64,000 bases of DNA from Halorubrum amylolyticum (GCF_004114995.1 NZ_SDJP01000002.1:198457-262456), one strand, 5' to 3'; counted from the first letter of the stretch, positions 34,210-43,154 are shown. The notes: a model not told the origin generated them from the sequence alone. A program made the numbers and translations.

Positions 34210-36789
34210 ATGAGCGCGCCCGACTGCACCCTCTGTGAGCTCCCGACCGACGGCGTCGACGTGGTCGACGACGCGGGCAACGAGTTCTGCTGTACGGGCT
34301 GCCGGGACGTGTACGAGACGCTCGGCGACATCGACGTCGACGCCGAGGCGGTGCGAGAACGGCGGCAGAGCGGCGAGGACCGGAGCGAGGATGGCGCGGC
34401 CGCCAGCGACGACGCCGAGGTCCCCGCCGCCCACGAGGCGACGTTTCTCGAAGTCGACGGGATGCACTGCGCCACCTGCGAGGCGTTCATCGAGACGGTC
34501 GCGGCCGAGACCGAGGGCGTTAGCGCCGCCAGCGCGAGTTACGTCACGGACACGGTGCGGATCGACCACGATCCCGACGCGGTCTCCACCGACGACCTCT
34601 CGGAGGCGGTGAGCGGGCTCGGCTACAGCGCGTACGACCGCGACGACGCCTTTTCGCGCCGGCAGGCGGACAACATGGCGACGGCGCGGCTCGCGGCCGG
34701 CGTGCTCGTCGGGATGTCGGTCATGCTCCAGTACATCGTCATCATCTATCCGACGTACTTCGCGTTCCCCTTCTACAACGAGCGCACCTTGGAGTACCTC
34801 AATCATGCGATGGCCTCGACCTCGGGGACGTACTTCTTCATCGTGATCGCCGTGTTGACGACGGTGGTCCTGTTCGTCACCGGGAAACCGATACTCAGGG
34901 GGGCGTACGTCAGCGCGAAGACGCGGTCGCCGAACATGGATCTGCTCGTCGCGCTCGCGGCGCTCAGCGCGTACGTCTACAGCACGCTCGCCGTGATATT
35001 CGTCGAGTCGCCGTCGGTCTACTACGACGTGACCGTCGCGATCATCGTGATCGTCACCGTCGGCAATCACTACGAGGACTCGATCAAGAAGCGCGCGACC
35101 GAACTCCTCTCCGATCTCACCGCGGTGCAGGTCGACAGCGCCCGGCGGCTGGTCGGAGACGGTGGGGACGGCGCCAGCGACGGAGACGGCGGAAGCGCCG
35201 CCGACGCCGCCGCCGGCGAGACCGAGGAGGTCGCCATCGACGACCTCGCGCCCGGCGACCGGCTGCTCGTGCGCGCCGGCGAGCGCGTCCCGGTCGACGG
35301 CGAGGCGATCGCGGGCGACGCCGCCGTCGACGAGTCGGTCGTCACGGGCGAGTCGATGCCGGTCCGGAAGACGCCCGGCGACGCCGTGGTCGGCGGCTCC
35401 GTGGTCGCGGACGGCTCGCTGACGGTCGAAGTCGGCCCGGACGCGACCTCCAGCCTCGACCGCGTCGCCGAACTCGTCTGGGACCTCCAGAGCGGGAATC
35501 ACGGCGTCCAGAAGCTCGCCGACCGGCTCGCGACGATATTCGTCCCGGTCGTGCTCGCGGTCGCGCTCCTCGCCGCGGGCGCCAATCTCGCGCTCGGCAA
35601 CGGGGTGACGGAGGCGATGCTCGTCGGGCTCACGGTGCTCATCGTCTCGTGTCCCTGCGCGCTCGGACTCGCCACTCCGCTCGCGGTCGCCGCCGGGGTT
35701 CGCGACGCGCTCGAACGCTCCATCGTGATCTTCGACGACACCGTCTTCGAGCGCCTCCGCGGCGCCGACACCGCCGTCTTCGACAAGACGGGAACGCTCA
35801 CCACCGGCGAGATGCGGGTCGTCTCCGCCGACGTCGACGACGACCTCCTCCGGCTCGCGGCCGCCGTCGAGGAGCGCTCGGCGCACCCCGTCGGGCGGGC
35901 CATCGCCGCGGCGCGCGCGAGCGACAAAGCTCTCGGAGACGCCGGGGCCGCGTCGGACTCCGGCGCCGGATCGCCCGTGGTCGCCGACGGCGGGGAGACG
36001 AAGCCGGCGGCGGAGACGGATTCGAGAAAGGCCGACACCGACGACGCCCCCGCGGTCACCGACTTCGAGAGCCACGCTCGCGGCGTCTCCGGCGTCGTCG
36101 ACGGGATCGAGGTCGTCGTCGGGCACCCGGACTTGTTCGACGAGCGCGGATGGAAGGTCTCAGACGGGATCCGCGAGGCGGTCGCGTCGGCGCGCGACGT
36201 GGGTCGCGTCCCGGTCGCGGTCGGTCGCGACGGCGCCGCGGAGGGGGTCGTCGTGGTCGGCGACGAGCTGCGAGAGGGGTGGGAGAAGACCGTGACCGAA
36301 CTCGCCGACTCGGGCGTCGAGGTGGTCGTCCTCACGGGCGACGACGAGCGCGCGGCGACCGTCTTCAGCGAGCACGCCGCGGTCTCGTCGGTGTTCGCGG
36401 GCGTGCCGCCGGAGGGGAAAGCCGAGACGGTCGAGCGGTTGAAGGCGCGCGGGCGGACGGTGATGGTCGGCGACGGGACCAACGACGCGCCCGCGCTCGC
36501 CGCGGCGGACCTCGGCGTCGCGCTCGGCGGTGGGACCGCGATGGCGGCCGACGCGGCCGACGTGGCGATCGTCGACGACGACCTCGGCTCCGTGGCGACC
36601 GTCTTCGAGCTGTCGCGGGCCGCGGGTCGGCGCGTGAAGGGGAACATCGGCTGGGCGTTCTGCTACAACGCGGTCGCGATCCCGCTCGCGGTTACCGGCC
36701 TGCTGAACCCCCTGTTCGCCGCGGTCGCGATGGGCGCCTCCAGCCTGCTCGTCGTGACGAACTCCTCGCGGGCGCTGCTGGACGACTGA
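34210..36789 (+). CDS. Cu-type P1B ATPase, FixI/CcoI-like
   Basis: Heavy-metal transporting ATPase of 859 residues. The N-terminal Cys-rich metal-binding region (CTLC at 6-9, FCCTGC near 27-32) is followed by an HMA domain with MHCATC (Cys87, Cys90). Eight transmembrane helices follow, with the CPC metal channel (Cys481-Pro-Cys483), TGES actuator loop, phosphorylation Asp525 in DKTGTLTTGE, the HP motif SAHPVGR and GDGTNDAPAL hinge. The Cys-rich N-terminus plus one HMA matches FixI/CcoI/CopA2 exporters that feed copper to respiratory oxidase, rather than detoxifying CopA. The position after halocyanin and SafE-like genes supports this. Substrate Cu+ is inferred from CPC and surrounding motifs. 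Confidence 0.9.
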   Translation: MSAPDCTLCELPTDGVDVVDDAGNEFCCTGCRDVYETLGDIDVDAEAVRERRQSGEDRSEDGAAASDDAEVPAAHEATFLEVDGMHCATCEAFIETVAAETEGVSAASASYVTDTVRIDHDPDAVSTDDLSEAVSGLGYSAYDRDDAFSRRQADNMATARLAAGVLVGMSVMLQYIVIIYPTYFAFPFYNERTLEYLNHAMASTSGTYFFIVIAVLTTVVLFVTGKPILRGAYVSAKTRSPNMDLLVALAALSAYVYSTLAVIFVESPSVYYDVTVAIIVIVTVGNHYEDSIKKRATELLSDLTAVQVDSARRLVGDGGDGASDGDGGSAADAAAGETEEVAIDDLAPGDRLLVRAGERVPVDGEAIAGDAAVDESVVTGESMPVRKTPGDAVVGGSVVADGSLTVEVGPDATSSLDRVAELVWDLQSGNHGVQKLADRLATIFVPVVLAVALLAAGANLALGNGVTEAMLVGLTVLIVSCPCALGLATPLAVAAGVRDALERSIVIFDDTVFERLRGADTAVFDKTGTLTTGEMRVVSADVDDDLLRLAAAVEERSAHPVGRAIAAARASDKALGDAGAASDSGAGSPVVADGGETKPAAETDSRKADTDDAPAVTDFESHARGVSGVVDGIEVVVGHPDLFDERGWKVSDGIREAVASARDVGRVPVAVGRDGAAEGVVVVGDELREGWEKTVTELADSGVEVVVLTGDDERAATVFSEHAAVSSVFAGVPPEGKAETVERLKARGRTVMVGDGTNDAPALAAADLGVALGGGTAMAADAADVAIVDDDLGSVATVFELSRAAGRRVKGNIGWAFCYNAVAIPLAVTGLLNPLFAAVAMGASSLLVVTNSSRALLDD

Positions 36790-36881
36790 CCGGCCGGGCT
36801 CGGGTTCGTTTCCCTCCCCCCGCGACGACCTCGACCACCGGGACCGCAAGCGACTTTCGGCTCACGCGACTACTTTCGCGT

Positions 36882-37712
36882 ATGTCACAGGAGCCGCGGT
36901 CTGTCGAGGTACCGACCACCGACGGGATGCCGGCGCTCGGGCTCGGAACGTGGGAGAACGACGATCCCACGCAGTGTACCGAGTCGGTCCGGACCGCCTT
37001 GGAGACGGGGTACCGCCACGTCGACACCGCCCAGATCTACGGCAACGAGGCCGCCGTCGGCGAGGGGATCGCGGCCGCCGACGTGGACCGCGACGACGTG
37101 TTCCTCGCGACGAAGGTGTGGATCGACGACCTCGCGCCCGAGGACGTGGCCGCCTCGACCCGCGAGAGCCTCCAGAAGCTCGACACCGAGTACGCCGACC
37201 TGCTGTACGTCCACTGGCCGGCCGGCGAGTACGACCCCGAGGAGACGCTGCCCGCGTTCGCGGAGCTCCGCGACGACGGCCTGATCGACCGGATCGGGGT
37301 CTCGAACTTCGAGCCGCACCACCTCGACGCCGCGGCCGACGCCCTCGGCGAGGCGCCGTTCGCGAACCAGGTTGAGATGCACCCGCTGCTCCGGCAGGCG
37401 GAGCTGCGCGAGTACGCCGACGCCAACGATATCGAACTCGTCGGCTACTCGCCGCTCGCCCGCGGGGAGATCCTCGACGACCCGACTATCGCCGACATCG
37501 CCGACAAACACGGCGTCAGCGCGGCGCAGGTGAGCCTCGCGTGGCTCCGCGAGAAGGGCGTCACCGCCATCCCGAAGGCGACCGGAGAGAACCACCTCCG
37601 CGACAACTGGGCGAGCCTCGGGATCGAACTTGACGACGAGGACGTCGAGACGATCGACACGCTCGGCCGGACCGACCGACAGCTGAATCCCGACTTCGGC
37701 CCGGACTGGTAG
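36882..37712 (+). CDS. Aldo/keto reductase
   Basis: NADPH-dependent carbonyl reductase of 276 residues with a TIM-barrel fold. The tetrad is visible: Asp in RHVDTAQIYGNE with Tyr, Lys in ATKVWIDD, His in YVHWPAGEYD. The cofactor loop IPKATGENHLRDN lies near the C-terminus. It resembles 2,5-diketogluconate reductase-type AKRs (AKR5); the physiological substrate is unknown. The ATG at 36882 gives the canonical N-terminus; the open frame upstream to 35649 is a shadow of the Cu-ATPase gene. Confidence 0.92.
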   Translation: MSQEPRSVEVPTTDGMPALGLGTWENDDPTQCTESVRTALETGYRHVDTAQIYGNEAAVGEGIAAADVDRDDVFLATKVWIDDLAPEDVAASTRESLQKLDTEYADLLYVHWPAGEYDPEETLPAFAELRDDGLIDRIGVSNFEPHHLDAAADALGEAPFANQVEMHPLLRQAELREYADANDIELVGYSPLARGEILDDPTIADIADKHGVSAAQVSLAWLREKGVTAIPKATGENHLRDNWASLGIELDDEDVETIDTLGRTDRQLNPDFGPDW

Positions 37713-37748
37713 CGGAAGCGCGCCCTCCCGACGGCGCCTCGCGAGCGC

Positions 37749-38126
37749 TCACGCGACGACGAGCGACGCCCCGTAGATCACCAGCGAGCCGACCGCGCCG
37801 ACGGCCAGCGACTTCGTGTTCAGCCGCACCGCGCGCCGCCGGTCTGCTTCGAGCGCCTCTTCGTCGCGCACCTGCCGCGTCCCCTCGCCGACGTCGAAGA
37901 CGCCGATCCCGGCGAAGCCGACGCAGAACCGCTCGCGGTACTGGAAGTAGCCCATCGCGGCGCCGTACAGGGGAAACAGCGACGCGATCAGCGTCCAGCG
38001 CGGCCACCCCATCGCGAGGATCGCGGCGACGGTGACGACCGCGAGCAGCAGCGATCCGACCCCGAGGAGGAGCCGCCGTCGCCGTTGGGCCGGTCCGATG
38101 TTGCACACGCACGGTTGGTACTCCAT
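37749..38126 (-). CDS. Small Cys-containing membrane protein, unknown function
   Basis: This 125-residue protein has an N-terminal CVCN motif (EYQPCVCNIGPAQRRRR), two close hydrophobic helices (about residues 20-60), a YFQYRERFCVGFAGIGVFD segment with another Cys, and a C-terminal helix (about 103-123). The paired Cys and aromatic block look conserved, but no family was recognised. The ATG at 38126 begins right before the Cys motif; the upstream ATG at 38225 adds a non-hydrophobic Pro/Arg stretch. Convergent with the aldo/keto reductase gene. Confidence 0.6.
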   Translation of the reverse strand: MEYQPCVCNIGPAQRRRRLLLGVGSLLLAVVTVAAILAMGWPRWTLIASLFPLYGAAMGYFQYRERFCVGFAGIGVFDVGEGTRQVRDEEALEADRRRAVRLNTKSLAVGAVGSLVIYGASLVVA

Positions 38127-38256
38127 GCCGATCGCATGGGGGTCGGTCTCCGAAACGGGTCCGAATCGGCGCGGCCCACTCGCGGCGGTTCCGTCCCGGT
38201 GCGGAACGCGGTTCCGCGGTGCCAACCCTCAAAAGGGCTCCCGACGACCGATCCGT

Positions 38257-39327
38257 GTGAAACGGATACAGCTCGGTAACACCGTCTTCGAGGGCGAAAA
38301 CGACGCGTACCTGCTCGACGGTGAGACGACCGCGCTCGTCGACACCGGCGTCTCGCTCCCGGACGTGCGCGCGGAGTTGGCGGACGGTCTCGCCGAGCAC
38401 GGGGTCGCCTTCGCCGACGTGGACGCGATCGCGCTCACCCACTGGCACCCCGACCACGCGGGGCTGGCCGGCGAGATCCAGGCCGCGGGCGACGCCGACG
38501 TGTACGTCCACGAGGCGGACGCCCCGCTGGTCGACGGCAGCGAGGCGCCGCTGTTCCTCGACCGCGACCTCCAGCGCGAGACGTTCGATCGGTGGGGGAT
38601 GCCCGAGGCCGATCGGGAGCGGCTGACCGCGTTCTTCGACGCGGTGAGCGCCGACCTCAGCGGGCGCCCCGCCGACGTGACGGCGTTCGGCGACGGCGAC
38701 GTGGTCGAGGCTGGCGGCGTCGCCCTCGAAGCGGTCCATCTGCCGGGCCACACCGCCGGGCTCACGGGGTTCGCGTTCGACCCCCGCGAGGTCCCCGGTC
38801 ACGAGCCGGTCGGGCGGACTGGTCGCGATCGCCTGAGCGATCGGACCGCCCCCGCGGAGCTGTTCGCCGGCGACGCCCTCCTCCCGCGGTACACCCCGAA
38901 CGTCGGCGGCGCAGACGTGCGGGTCGACGGACCCCTCGCTGCGTACGCCGAGAGCCTCGCGCGGATCGTCGCGCGCGGCTTCGACGCGGCCCACCCCGGC
39001 CACCGCGAGCGGATCGACGAGCCGAGCCGGCGGGCCGCGACGATCCTCGACCACCACCGGCACCGCACCCGGCGGGTGCTCAGCGTGCTCGCCGACGACG
39101 GACCCGCGACCGCGTGGGAGGTCTCGGCCGCGCTGTTCGGCGAGCTCTCGGAGATCCACGTCCTCCACGGCCCCGGCGAGGCGTTCGCGCACCTCGATCA
39201 CCTCGCGGACGCCGGCGTCGTCGAGGCCGACGGAACCGCCTACCGGCTGGTCGAGCCGGAGCCGGACGTCGACGCGCTGTTCCCGACCACCCCGCTCGAC
39301 GACGCGGTCGACGGGTCGGAGGGGTAG
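38257..39327 (+). CDS. Metallo-beta-lactamase fold hydrolase with C-terminal winged helix
   Basis: This 356-residue MBL-fold enzyme has the metal motif ALTHWHPDHAGL near residue 60, His in LPGHTAGLTGF, Asp in LFAGDALLPRY and the final His in DAAHPGHRER. A C-terminal region (about 265-330; RTRRVLSVLADDGPATAWEVSAALFGE, HLDHLADAGVVEADGTAYRL) looks like a winged helix, the LACTB2-like layout. The substrate could be RNA, a glyoxalase II-type thioester, or something else. The GTG at 38257 gives the typical N-terminus (KRIQLGNTVFEGENDAYLL). Monocistronic. Confidence 0.85.
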   Translation: MKRIQLGNTVFEGENDAYLLDGETTALVDTGVSLPDVRAELADGLAEHGVAFADVDAIALTHWHPDHAGLAGEIQAAGDADVYVHEADAPLVDGSEAPLFLDRDLQRETFDRWGMPEADRERLTAFFDAVSADLSGRPADVTAFGDGDVVEAGGVALEAVHLPGHTAGLTGFAFDPREVPGHEPVGRTGRDRLSDRTAPAELFAGDALLPRYTPNVGGADVRVDGPLAAYAESLARIVARGFDAAHPGHRERIDEPSRRAATILDHHRHRTRRVLSVLADDGPATAWEVSAALFGELSEIHVLHGPGEAFAHLDHLADAGVVEADGTAYRLVEPEPDVDALFPTTPLDDAVDGSEG

Positions 39328-39451
39328 ATCGGGGGCGATCGCCCCACCGCCCCCGAGTCGAGCCGTCGTCCTCGCGTCACCCCACCGCCCCCGAATCGCC
39401 CCGCCGTCCTCGCGCCGAAAGCTATTCCTCCCGGACGGCGTATCCCCGAAC

Positions 39452-40510
39452 GTGAAGCGGGACGCCCTCCTCGCGGTCCTCCTCGCCGGCCTCGCGGTCG
39501 TCGCGCTCGGCGCCGCCGCCGCGACGCTCGACTCGGCCGTCAGCGTCGGCGGTAGCGGCTTCGGCGGCGCCGAGGGCGAGATCCCGAGCGCCGGCGACGG
39601 GGCGGGGACCCCCGGCCTCTCACCGTCGGCGGGAGGAGACCCCACACTCGTGTTACAGCCCCTGTGCTACGACTTCCCCCGCGAGCCGCCGGCGCTGCTG
39701 TTGCTCGCCGGGGTCGCCGCGGGTAGCGCCGCGCTCGCGTACCGGGACACGCGCTCGCCGGTCGCCGCGGTCGCGGTCGCCGCGGCCGTCGGCCTCCCGG
39801 TCGGGCTGTTGTGGTGGGCCGCGGCGGCCTGCGGGTCGACGGGCGAGGGGGCGTTCGACATCGAGTTCGGCATCGTCGGTCGCGCCGACGGGATTTTCCC
39901 CGAGGGCGGGGCGGGCGGGGCGGGCGTCGGCGGCGGCGAGGGCGCGGCCTCGGCGCCGGAGTTCCTGTTCGCGCTCGTCGTGGTCGTCGCCCTCGTCGCG
40001 AGCCTCGGGGTGCTCCTCCTCGCTCGCGGCGACGACGAGGCGGCCCTCGACGACCCCGCGGTCCCGGCCGACGACGCCGAGGAGGCGGAGCCCGACCTCG
40101 GCGCCGTCGGTCGGACCGCCGGCGAGGCGGCCGACCGGATCGAGGAGTCGGACGCCGACAACGAGGTGTACCGCGCGTGGCGCGACATGACGGCCCCCCT
40201 CGACGTGGACCGGCCCGCCTCCTCGACCCCCGCCGAGTTCGCGACCGCCGCGGTCGACGCCGGCGTCGACGAGGGGCCGGTCGCGGATCTCACCGACGTG
40301 TTCGAGCGGGTGCGGTACGGCGGCGAAGACGCCACCGAGGAGCGAGAGCGCCGGGCCGTCGAGGCGCTCCGCCGGATCGAGGAGCGGCACCGAGACGCGA
40401 ACCGAGGCGGCGGAACGCGCCGCGAGCCGGGGGACGGGACGCACCGCGAGTCGGGGGACGGAACGCGCCGCGAGCCGGGAGGCGGAGGCGACTCCGGAGG
40501 TGCGGACTGA
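39452..40510 (+). CDS. DUF4129 membrane protein
   Basis: This 352-residue protein has a signal-anchor-like N-terminus (DALLAVLLAGLAVVALGAAAA), three further hydrophobic helices (about 80-95, 105-125, 170-195), then a cytosolic DUF4129 domain (about 230-295; DNEVYRAWRDMTAPLDVDRP, DLTDVFERVRYGGEDATEE). The C-terminus is a repetitive Arg/Glu/Gly tail encoded by 24-bp units. DUF4129 proteins usually accompany MoxR, DUF58 and transglutaminase genes in a membrane-associated assembly of unknown purpose. GTG start. Its stop overlaps the next ATG (TGATG at 40508). Confidence 0.85.
   Translation: MKRDALLAVLLAGLAVVALGAAAATLDSAVSVGGSGFGGAEGEIPSAGDGAGTPGLSPSAGGDPTLVLQPLCYDFPREPPALLLLAGVAAGSAALAYRDTRSPVAAVAVAAAVGLPVGLLWWAAAACGSTGEGAFDIEFGIVGRADGIFPEGGAGGAGVGGGEGAASAPEFLFALVVVVALVASLGVLLLARGDDEAALDDPAVPADDAEEAEPDLGAVGRTAGEAADRIEESDADNEVYRAWRDMTAPLDVDRPASSTPAEFATAAVDAGVDEGPVADLTDVFERVRYGGEDATEERERRAVEALRRIEERHRDANRGGGTRREPGDGTHRESGDGTRREPGGGGDSGGAD
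40411..40483 (+). repeat. 24-bp minisatellite at the end of the DUF4129 gene
   Basis: Three imperfect 24-bp units encode GTRREPGD, GTHRESGD and GTRREPGG. They sit in the C-terminal tail, in frame. Confidence 0.8.
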
Positions 40511-41103
40511 TGCGTCCGATCGCGCTCGTGGGGGTCGCGGCGGTCGCGGTCGGCCTCGTCGCCGCGGTCGACCGCGGGATCGCGGCGGCGCTCGATCCCT
40601 CGGCGGCGGTCGTCACCCTGATCGGCGTGCTCGGCGCCGCACAGGGGGTCCGGTACGCGGGGGGGCGCCGCGGCCGCGACCGACGGGCGGCGGACCCAGG
40701 CGATCCGGAGCGCCGGGTGCCCGCGACCGTGCCGGGGACCGCTCTCGACGACCGGATCGCTCGGGCCGTCACCTCGTCCCGCCGCGGTCACTCCTCTCGT
40801 CGGGAGCTCCGGGACCGGGTGCGGTCGGTCGTGGTCGCGGCCGTCGAGCGGGACCGGAACTGCGCCGCGGCCGCGGCCGCGACGGCGGTCGACGCGGGGT
40901 CGTGGACCGACGGCCCGACCGCGGCCGCGTTCCTCGCGAGCGGGGAGCCGTACCCCCTCCGCGTCCGCCTCCGGGCCGCCGTCAGGGGGCGCCCTCGCTA
41001 CGTGTACGGTCTCCGCGCCGCGCTCGACGCGATCGAGCGGCTCGAAGCGAACGGGTCCGCGGACGCCGAGGCGGGAGACGCCCCCGCGGAGGGCCGGCGG
41101 TGA
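40510..41103 (+). CDS. DUF7269-like membrane protein
   Basis: This 197-residue protein has two N-terminal hydrophobic helices (about residues 3-20 and 30-48). A cytoplasmic domain follows with RELRDRVRSVVVAAVERDRNC, SWTDGPTAAAFLASGEPYPL and a final RLRAAVRGRPRYVYGLRAALDAIERL. Genes of this shape regularly lie between DUF4129 and DUF58 genes in haloarchaea; the label DUF7269 is recalled from that context and was not verified. It overlaps both neighbours (TGATG before, GTGA after), so it belongs to a tight operon. Confidence 0.72.
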   Translation: MRPIALVGVAAVAVGLVAAVDRGIAAALDPSAAVVTLIGVLGAAQGVRYAGGRRGRDRRAADPGDPERRVPATVPGTALDDRIARAVTSSRRGHSSRRELRDRVRSVVVAAVERDRNCAAAAAATAVDAGSWTDGPTAAAFLASGEPYPLRVRLRAAVRGRPRYVYGLRAALDAIERLEANGSADAEAGDAPAEGRR

Positions 41104-42419
41104 GCGAGCCCGGCGACGGTTCGGCGGCGGACGCCCCCACCGAGCGCACGTCCCTCCGGGAGATCGAGACGGGCCGCTGGGACGGGATCGCCGGCGTCGC
41201 CCTCGCGCTCGTCGGCGCGGGCGTCGTCGCCCGGCAGCCGGGGCTCGTGCTCGTCGGCGCCGTCGGGATCGGGTACGCCGTCCACGCCCGGATCGGCGAG
41301 GCGCGCGAGGCGACGGTCGAGATCGACCGGACCGTGAGCGACGACGCCCCGGCGCCCGGCGACGAGGTCGTCGTCACGGTCCGCGCGCGCAACGTCGGCG
41401 ACGCCTCTCTGCCGGACCTCAGGCTCGTCGACGGGGTGCCGCCCGGGCTGGAGGTCGTCGACGGGCCGGCGCGGGCGGCGACCGCGCTGCGTCCCGGCGC
41501 GACGGCGACCTTCGAGTACGCCGTCCGGGCGAGCCGCGGGGAACACGAGTGGGAGCCGGCGCGGGCGATCACGCGGGACGCGGCCGGGTCGCGGGAGCGC
41601 ACGACCGAGCTCGCGACCCCGACCCGGATCGCCTGTACCCCGGAGCTATCGGCCGGCGGGGACCTTCCGCTCCGGGGGCTAACGACGGTATACCACGGCC
41701 GCGTTCCGACCGACATCGGCGGGGCCGGCGTCGAGTTCCACGCCACCCGGGAGTACCGCCGCGGCGATCCCACCAAGCGGATCGACTGGAACCGGCGGGC
41801 GCGGACCGGAGAGCTGGCGACGCTCGAGCTCCGCGAGGAGCGCGCCGCGACCGTCGTGCTCCTGATCGACGCCCGCGAGTCGGCGTACGCCGCGAGCGAG
41901 CCCGACGCCGACACCGCCGTGGAGGCGAGCGTCGAGGCGGCCGGGCAGGCGTTCTCCGCGCTGCTCGACGGGGGGGACCGGGTCGGGATCGCGGCGCTCG
42001 GTCCGCGGGACTGCTGGCTCTCCCCCGGTGCAGGCACGGCGCACGCGGCCCGCGGCCGCGAGACCCTCGGGACCGACCCCGCGCTGGCGCCGACGCCGAG
42101 CGAGGGACGATTCTACCGGGCGCTGTGGCTCCGGCGGTTCCGCCGGCGGCTCCCGGCCGACGCGCAGGTGCTCTTCTTCACCCCCCTCGTCGACGACGAG
42201 GCGGCGTCGCTCGCGCGCCGGATCGACGCGCACGGGCACCTCGTGACGGTGCTCTCCCCGGACGTGACCGCCGCCGACACGCCCGGCAGGCGGCTGGTCG
42301 CGTTCGAACGCCGCGAGCGCCTCCGCGAGCTGCGCTCGGCGGGGATACGGGCGGTCGAGTGGGGCGGCCGGTCGTTCCCCGTCGCGGTCGCGCGGGCCAC
42401 CGGGAGGTGGTCGCGGTGA
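41100..42419 (+). CDS. DUF58 domain protein
   Basis: This 439-residue protein has two N-terminal helices (about residues 27-60) and a beta-sandwich extracellular-like region with RTVSDDAPAPGDEVVVTVRARN. The DUF58 core follows: FHATREYRRGDPTKRIDWNRRARTG (about 215-240), then a vWA-like domain with ATVVLLIDARES and DRVGIAALGPRD. The R-GD-x-x-R-x-I-x-W signature is diagnostic. DUF58 proteins are partners of MoxR AAA ATPases, but no moxR lies beside this operon. GTG start at 41100, overlapping the previous stop. Confidence 0.9.
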   Translation: MSEPGDGSAADAPTERTSLREIETGRWDGIAGVALALVGAGVVARQPGLVLVGAVGIGYAVHARIGEAREATVEIDRTVSDDAPAPGDEVVVTVRARNVGDASLPDLRLVDGVPPGLEVVDGPARAATALRPGATATFEYAVRASRGEHEWEPARAITRDAAGSRERTTELATPTRIACTPELSAGGDLPLRGLTTVYHGRVPTDIGGAGVEFHATREYRRGDPTKRIDWNRRARTGELATLELREERAATVVLLIDARESAYAASEPDADTAVEASVEAAGQAFSALLDGGDRVGIAALGPRDCWLSPGAGTAHAARGRETLGTDPALAPTPSEGRFYRALWLRRFRRRLPADAQVLFFTPLVDDEAASLARRIDAHGHLVTVLSPDVTAADTPGRRLVAFERRERLRELRSAGIRAVEWGGRSFPVAVARATGRWSR

Positions 42420-42979
42420 GCCGGCGGGGGGCGGCCGACGACGACGCGGACCCCGGCGTTCGGGGCGCCTCTGACGCGGCTGACGACCGCGAACGCGACG
42501 CCCGTTCCCCGACGAGCGCGGTCGCCGCGAGCCTCGTCGCCGGCGCAGTCGCGGCGCTGTCCGCGTTCCTCGCCGCCCCGATGGGCGGAGCGCTCGTCGG
42601 CCTCGCGACGCTCGGCCTCCTCTTCGGGTCGCTCCGGCGGTCCCCCCGAACCCTCTCGTGGGCGGCCGCGATCGGCGCGGGCGGGATCGCGGTTGCGGGG
42701 TACCTCCGCGGGGCGGTCGAGCCCCTGCTGGCGGCCGGGGTCGCGCTCGCGCTCGCGTGGGACCTCGCGGACCACGGGATCGCCGTCGGCGAGCAGGTAG
42801 GTCGCGAGGCGCGGACCCGCCGCAACGTCGCCGTCCACGCCGGCACGTCCCTGCTCGCGGGCGGGCTCTCGGTCGCGGTCGTCTACGGGGTCTACCTCGC
42901 GGCCGCGGGGAACCAGCCGGTCGCCGCGCTCGCGCTGCTCCTGTTCGGCGCGGTGGCGCTGGCGTCCGCGGTGCGGTGA
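42416..42979 (+). CDS. DUF7519-like membrane protein
   Basis: This 187-residue protein has a polar N-terminus (about 30 residues) followed by four to five hydrophobic helices (about 35-62, 68-90, 95-115, 135-160, 165-185). It has no recognised motif. It is the last gene of the DUF4129/DUF58 operon, joined by a GTGA overlap. Proteins in this position in haloarchaea are labelled DUF7519; that name is from context. It is presumably a membrane component of the same unknown complex. Confidence 0.7.
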   Translation: MSRRGAADDDADPGVRGASDAADDRERDARSPTSAVAASLVAGAVAALSAFLAAPMGGALVGLATLGLLFGSLRRSPRTLSWAAAIGAGGIAVAGYLRGAVEPLLAAGVALALAWDLADHGIAVGEQVGREARTRRNVAVHAGTSLLAGGLSVAVVYGVYLAAAGNQPVAALALLLFGAVALASAVR

Positions 42980-43075
42980 CAGCCGCCTCGCGCGCACCGC
43001 CCGCGCGATCAACTAGCAGTAGCACGATCACTCCGCTCCGCCTCCCACGACCGCTCCGCCGCCGATCGGGGGTCC

Positions 43076-43083
43076 TTTTGTAC
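43076..43083 (+). promoter_or_regulatory. TATA-like box before kdgK and its leader ORF
   Basis: TTTTGTAC lies 21-28 nt upstream of the leader ORF ATG at 43104, placing the transcription start near that ATG. Confidence 0.45.
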
Positions 43084-43094
43084 TCCCTCGCCGA

Positions 43095-43118
43095 CGCTTC
43101 GGTATGCACACCGAAGCG
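43095..43118. promoter_or_regulatory. Perfect inverted repeat at the kdgK transcription start
   Basis: CGCTTCGGT-ATGCAC-ACCGAAGCG has 9-bp perfect arms and a 6-nt spacer containing the ATG of the leader ORF. It could be an operator overlapping the start site or, in RNA, a hairpin hiding the leader start codon. Confidence 0.6.
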
Positions 43119-43154
43119 ACCGCGGCGATCGCGCCGACGGGGTGGTCGGCGTGA
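43104..43154 (+). CDS. Putative 16-residue leader peptide coupled to kdgK
   Basis: A short frame [16 protein letters not shown] ends in TGA that overlaps the kdgK start codon as GTGA (43151-43154). The ATG sits where a leaderless transcript should begin, given the TATA-like box at 43076. Translation of this frame could set the rate of kdgK initiation. There is no homology evidence. It may instead be incidental open sequence. Confidence 0.4.
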   Translation: MHTEATAAIAPTGWSA

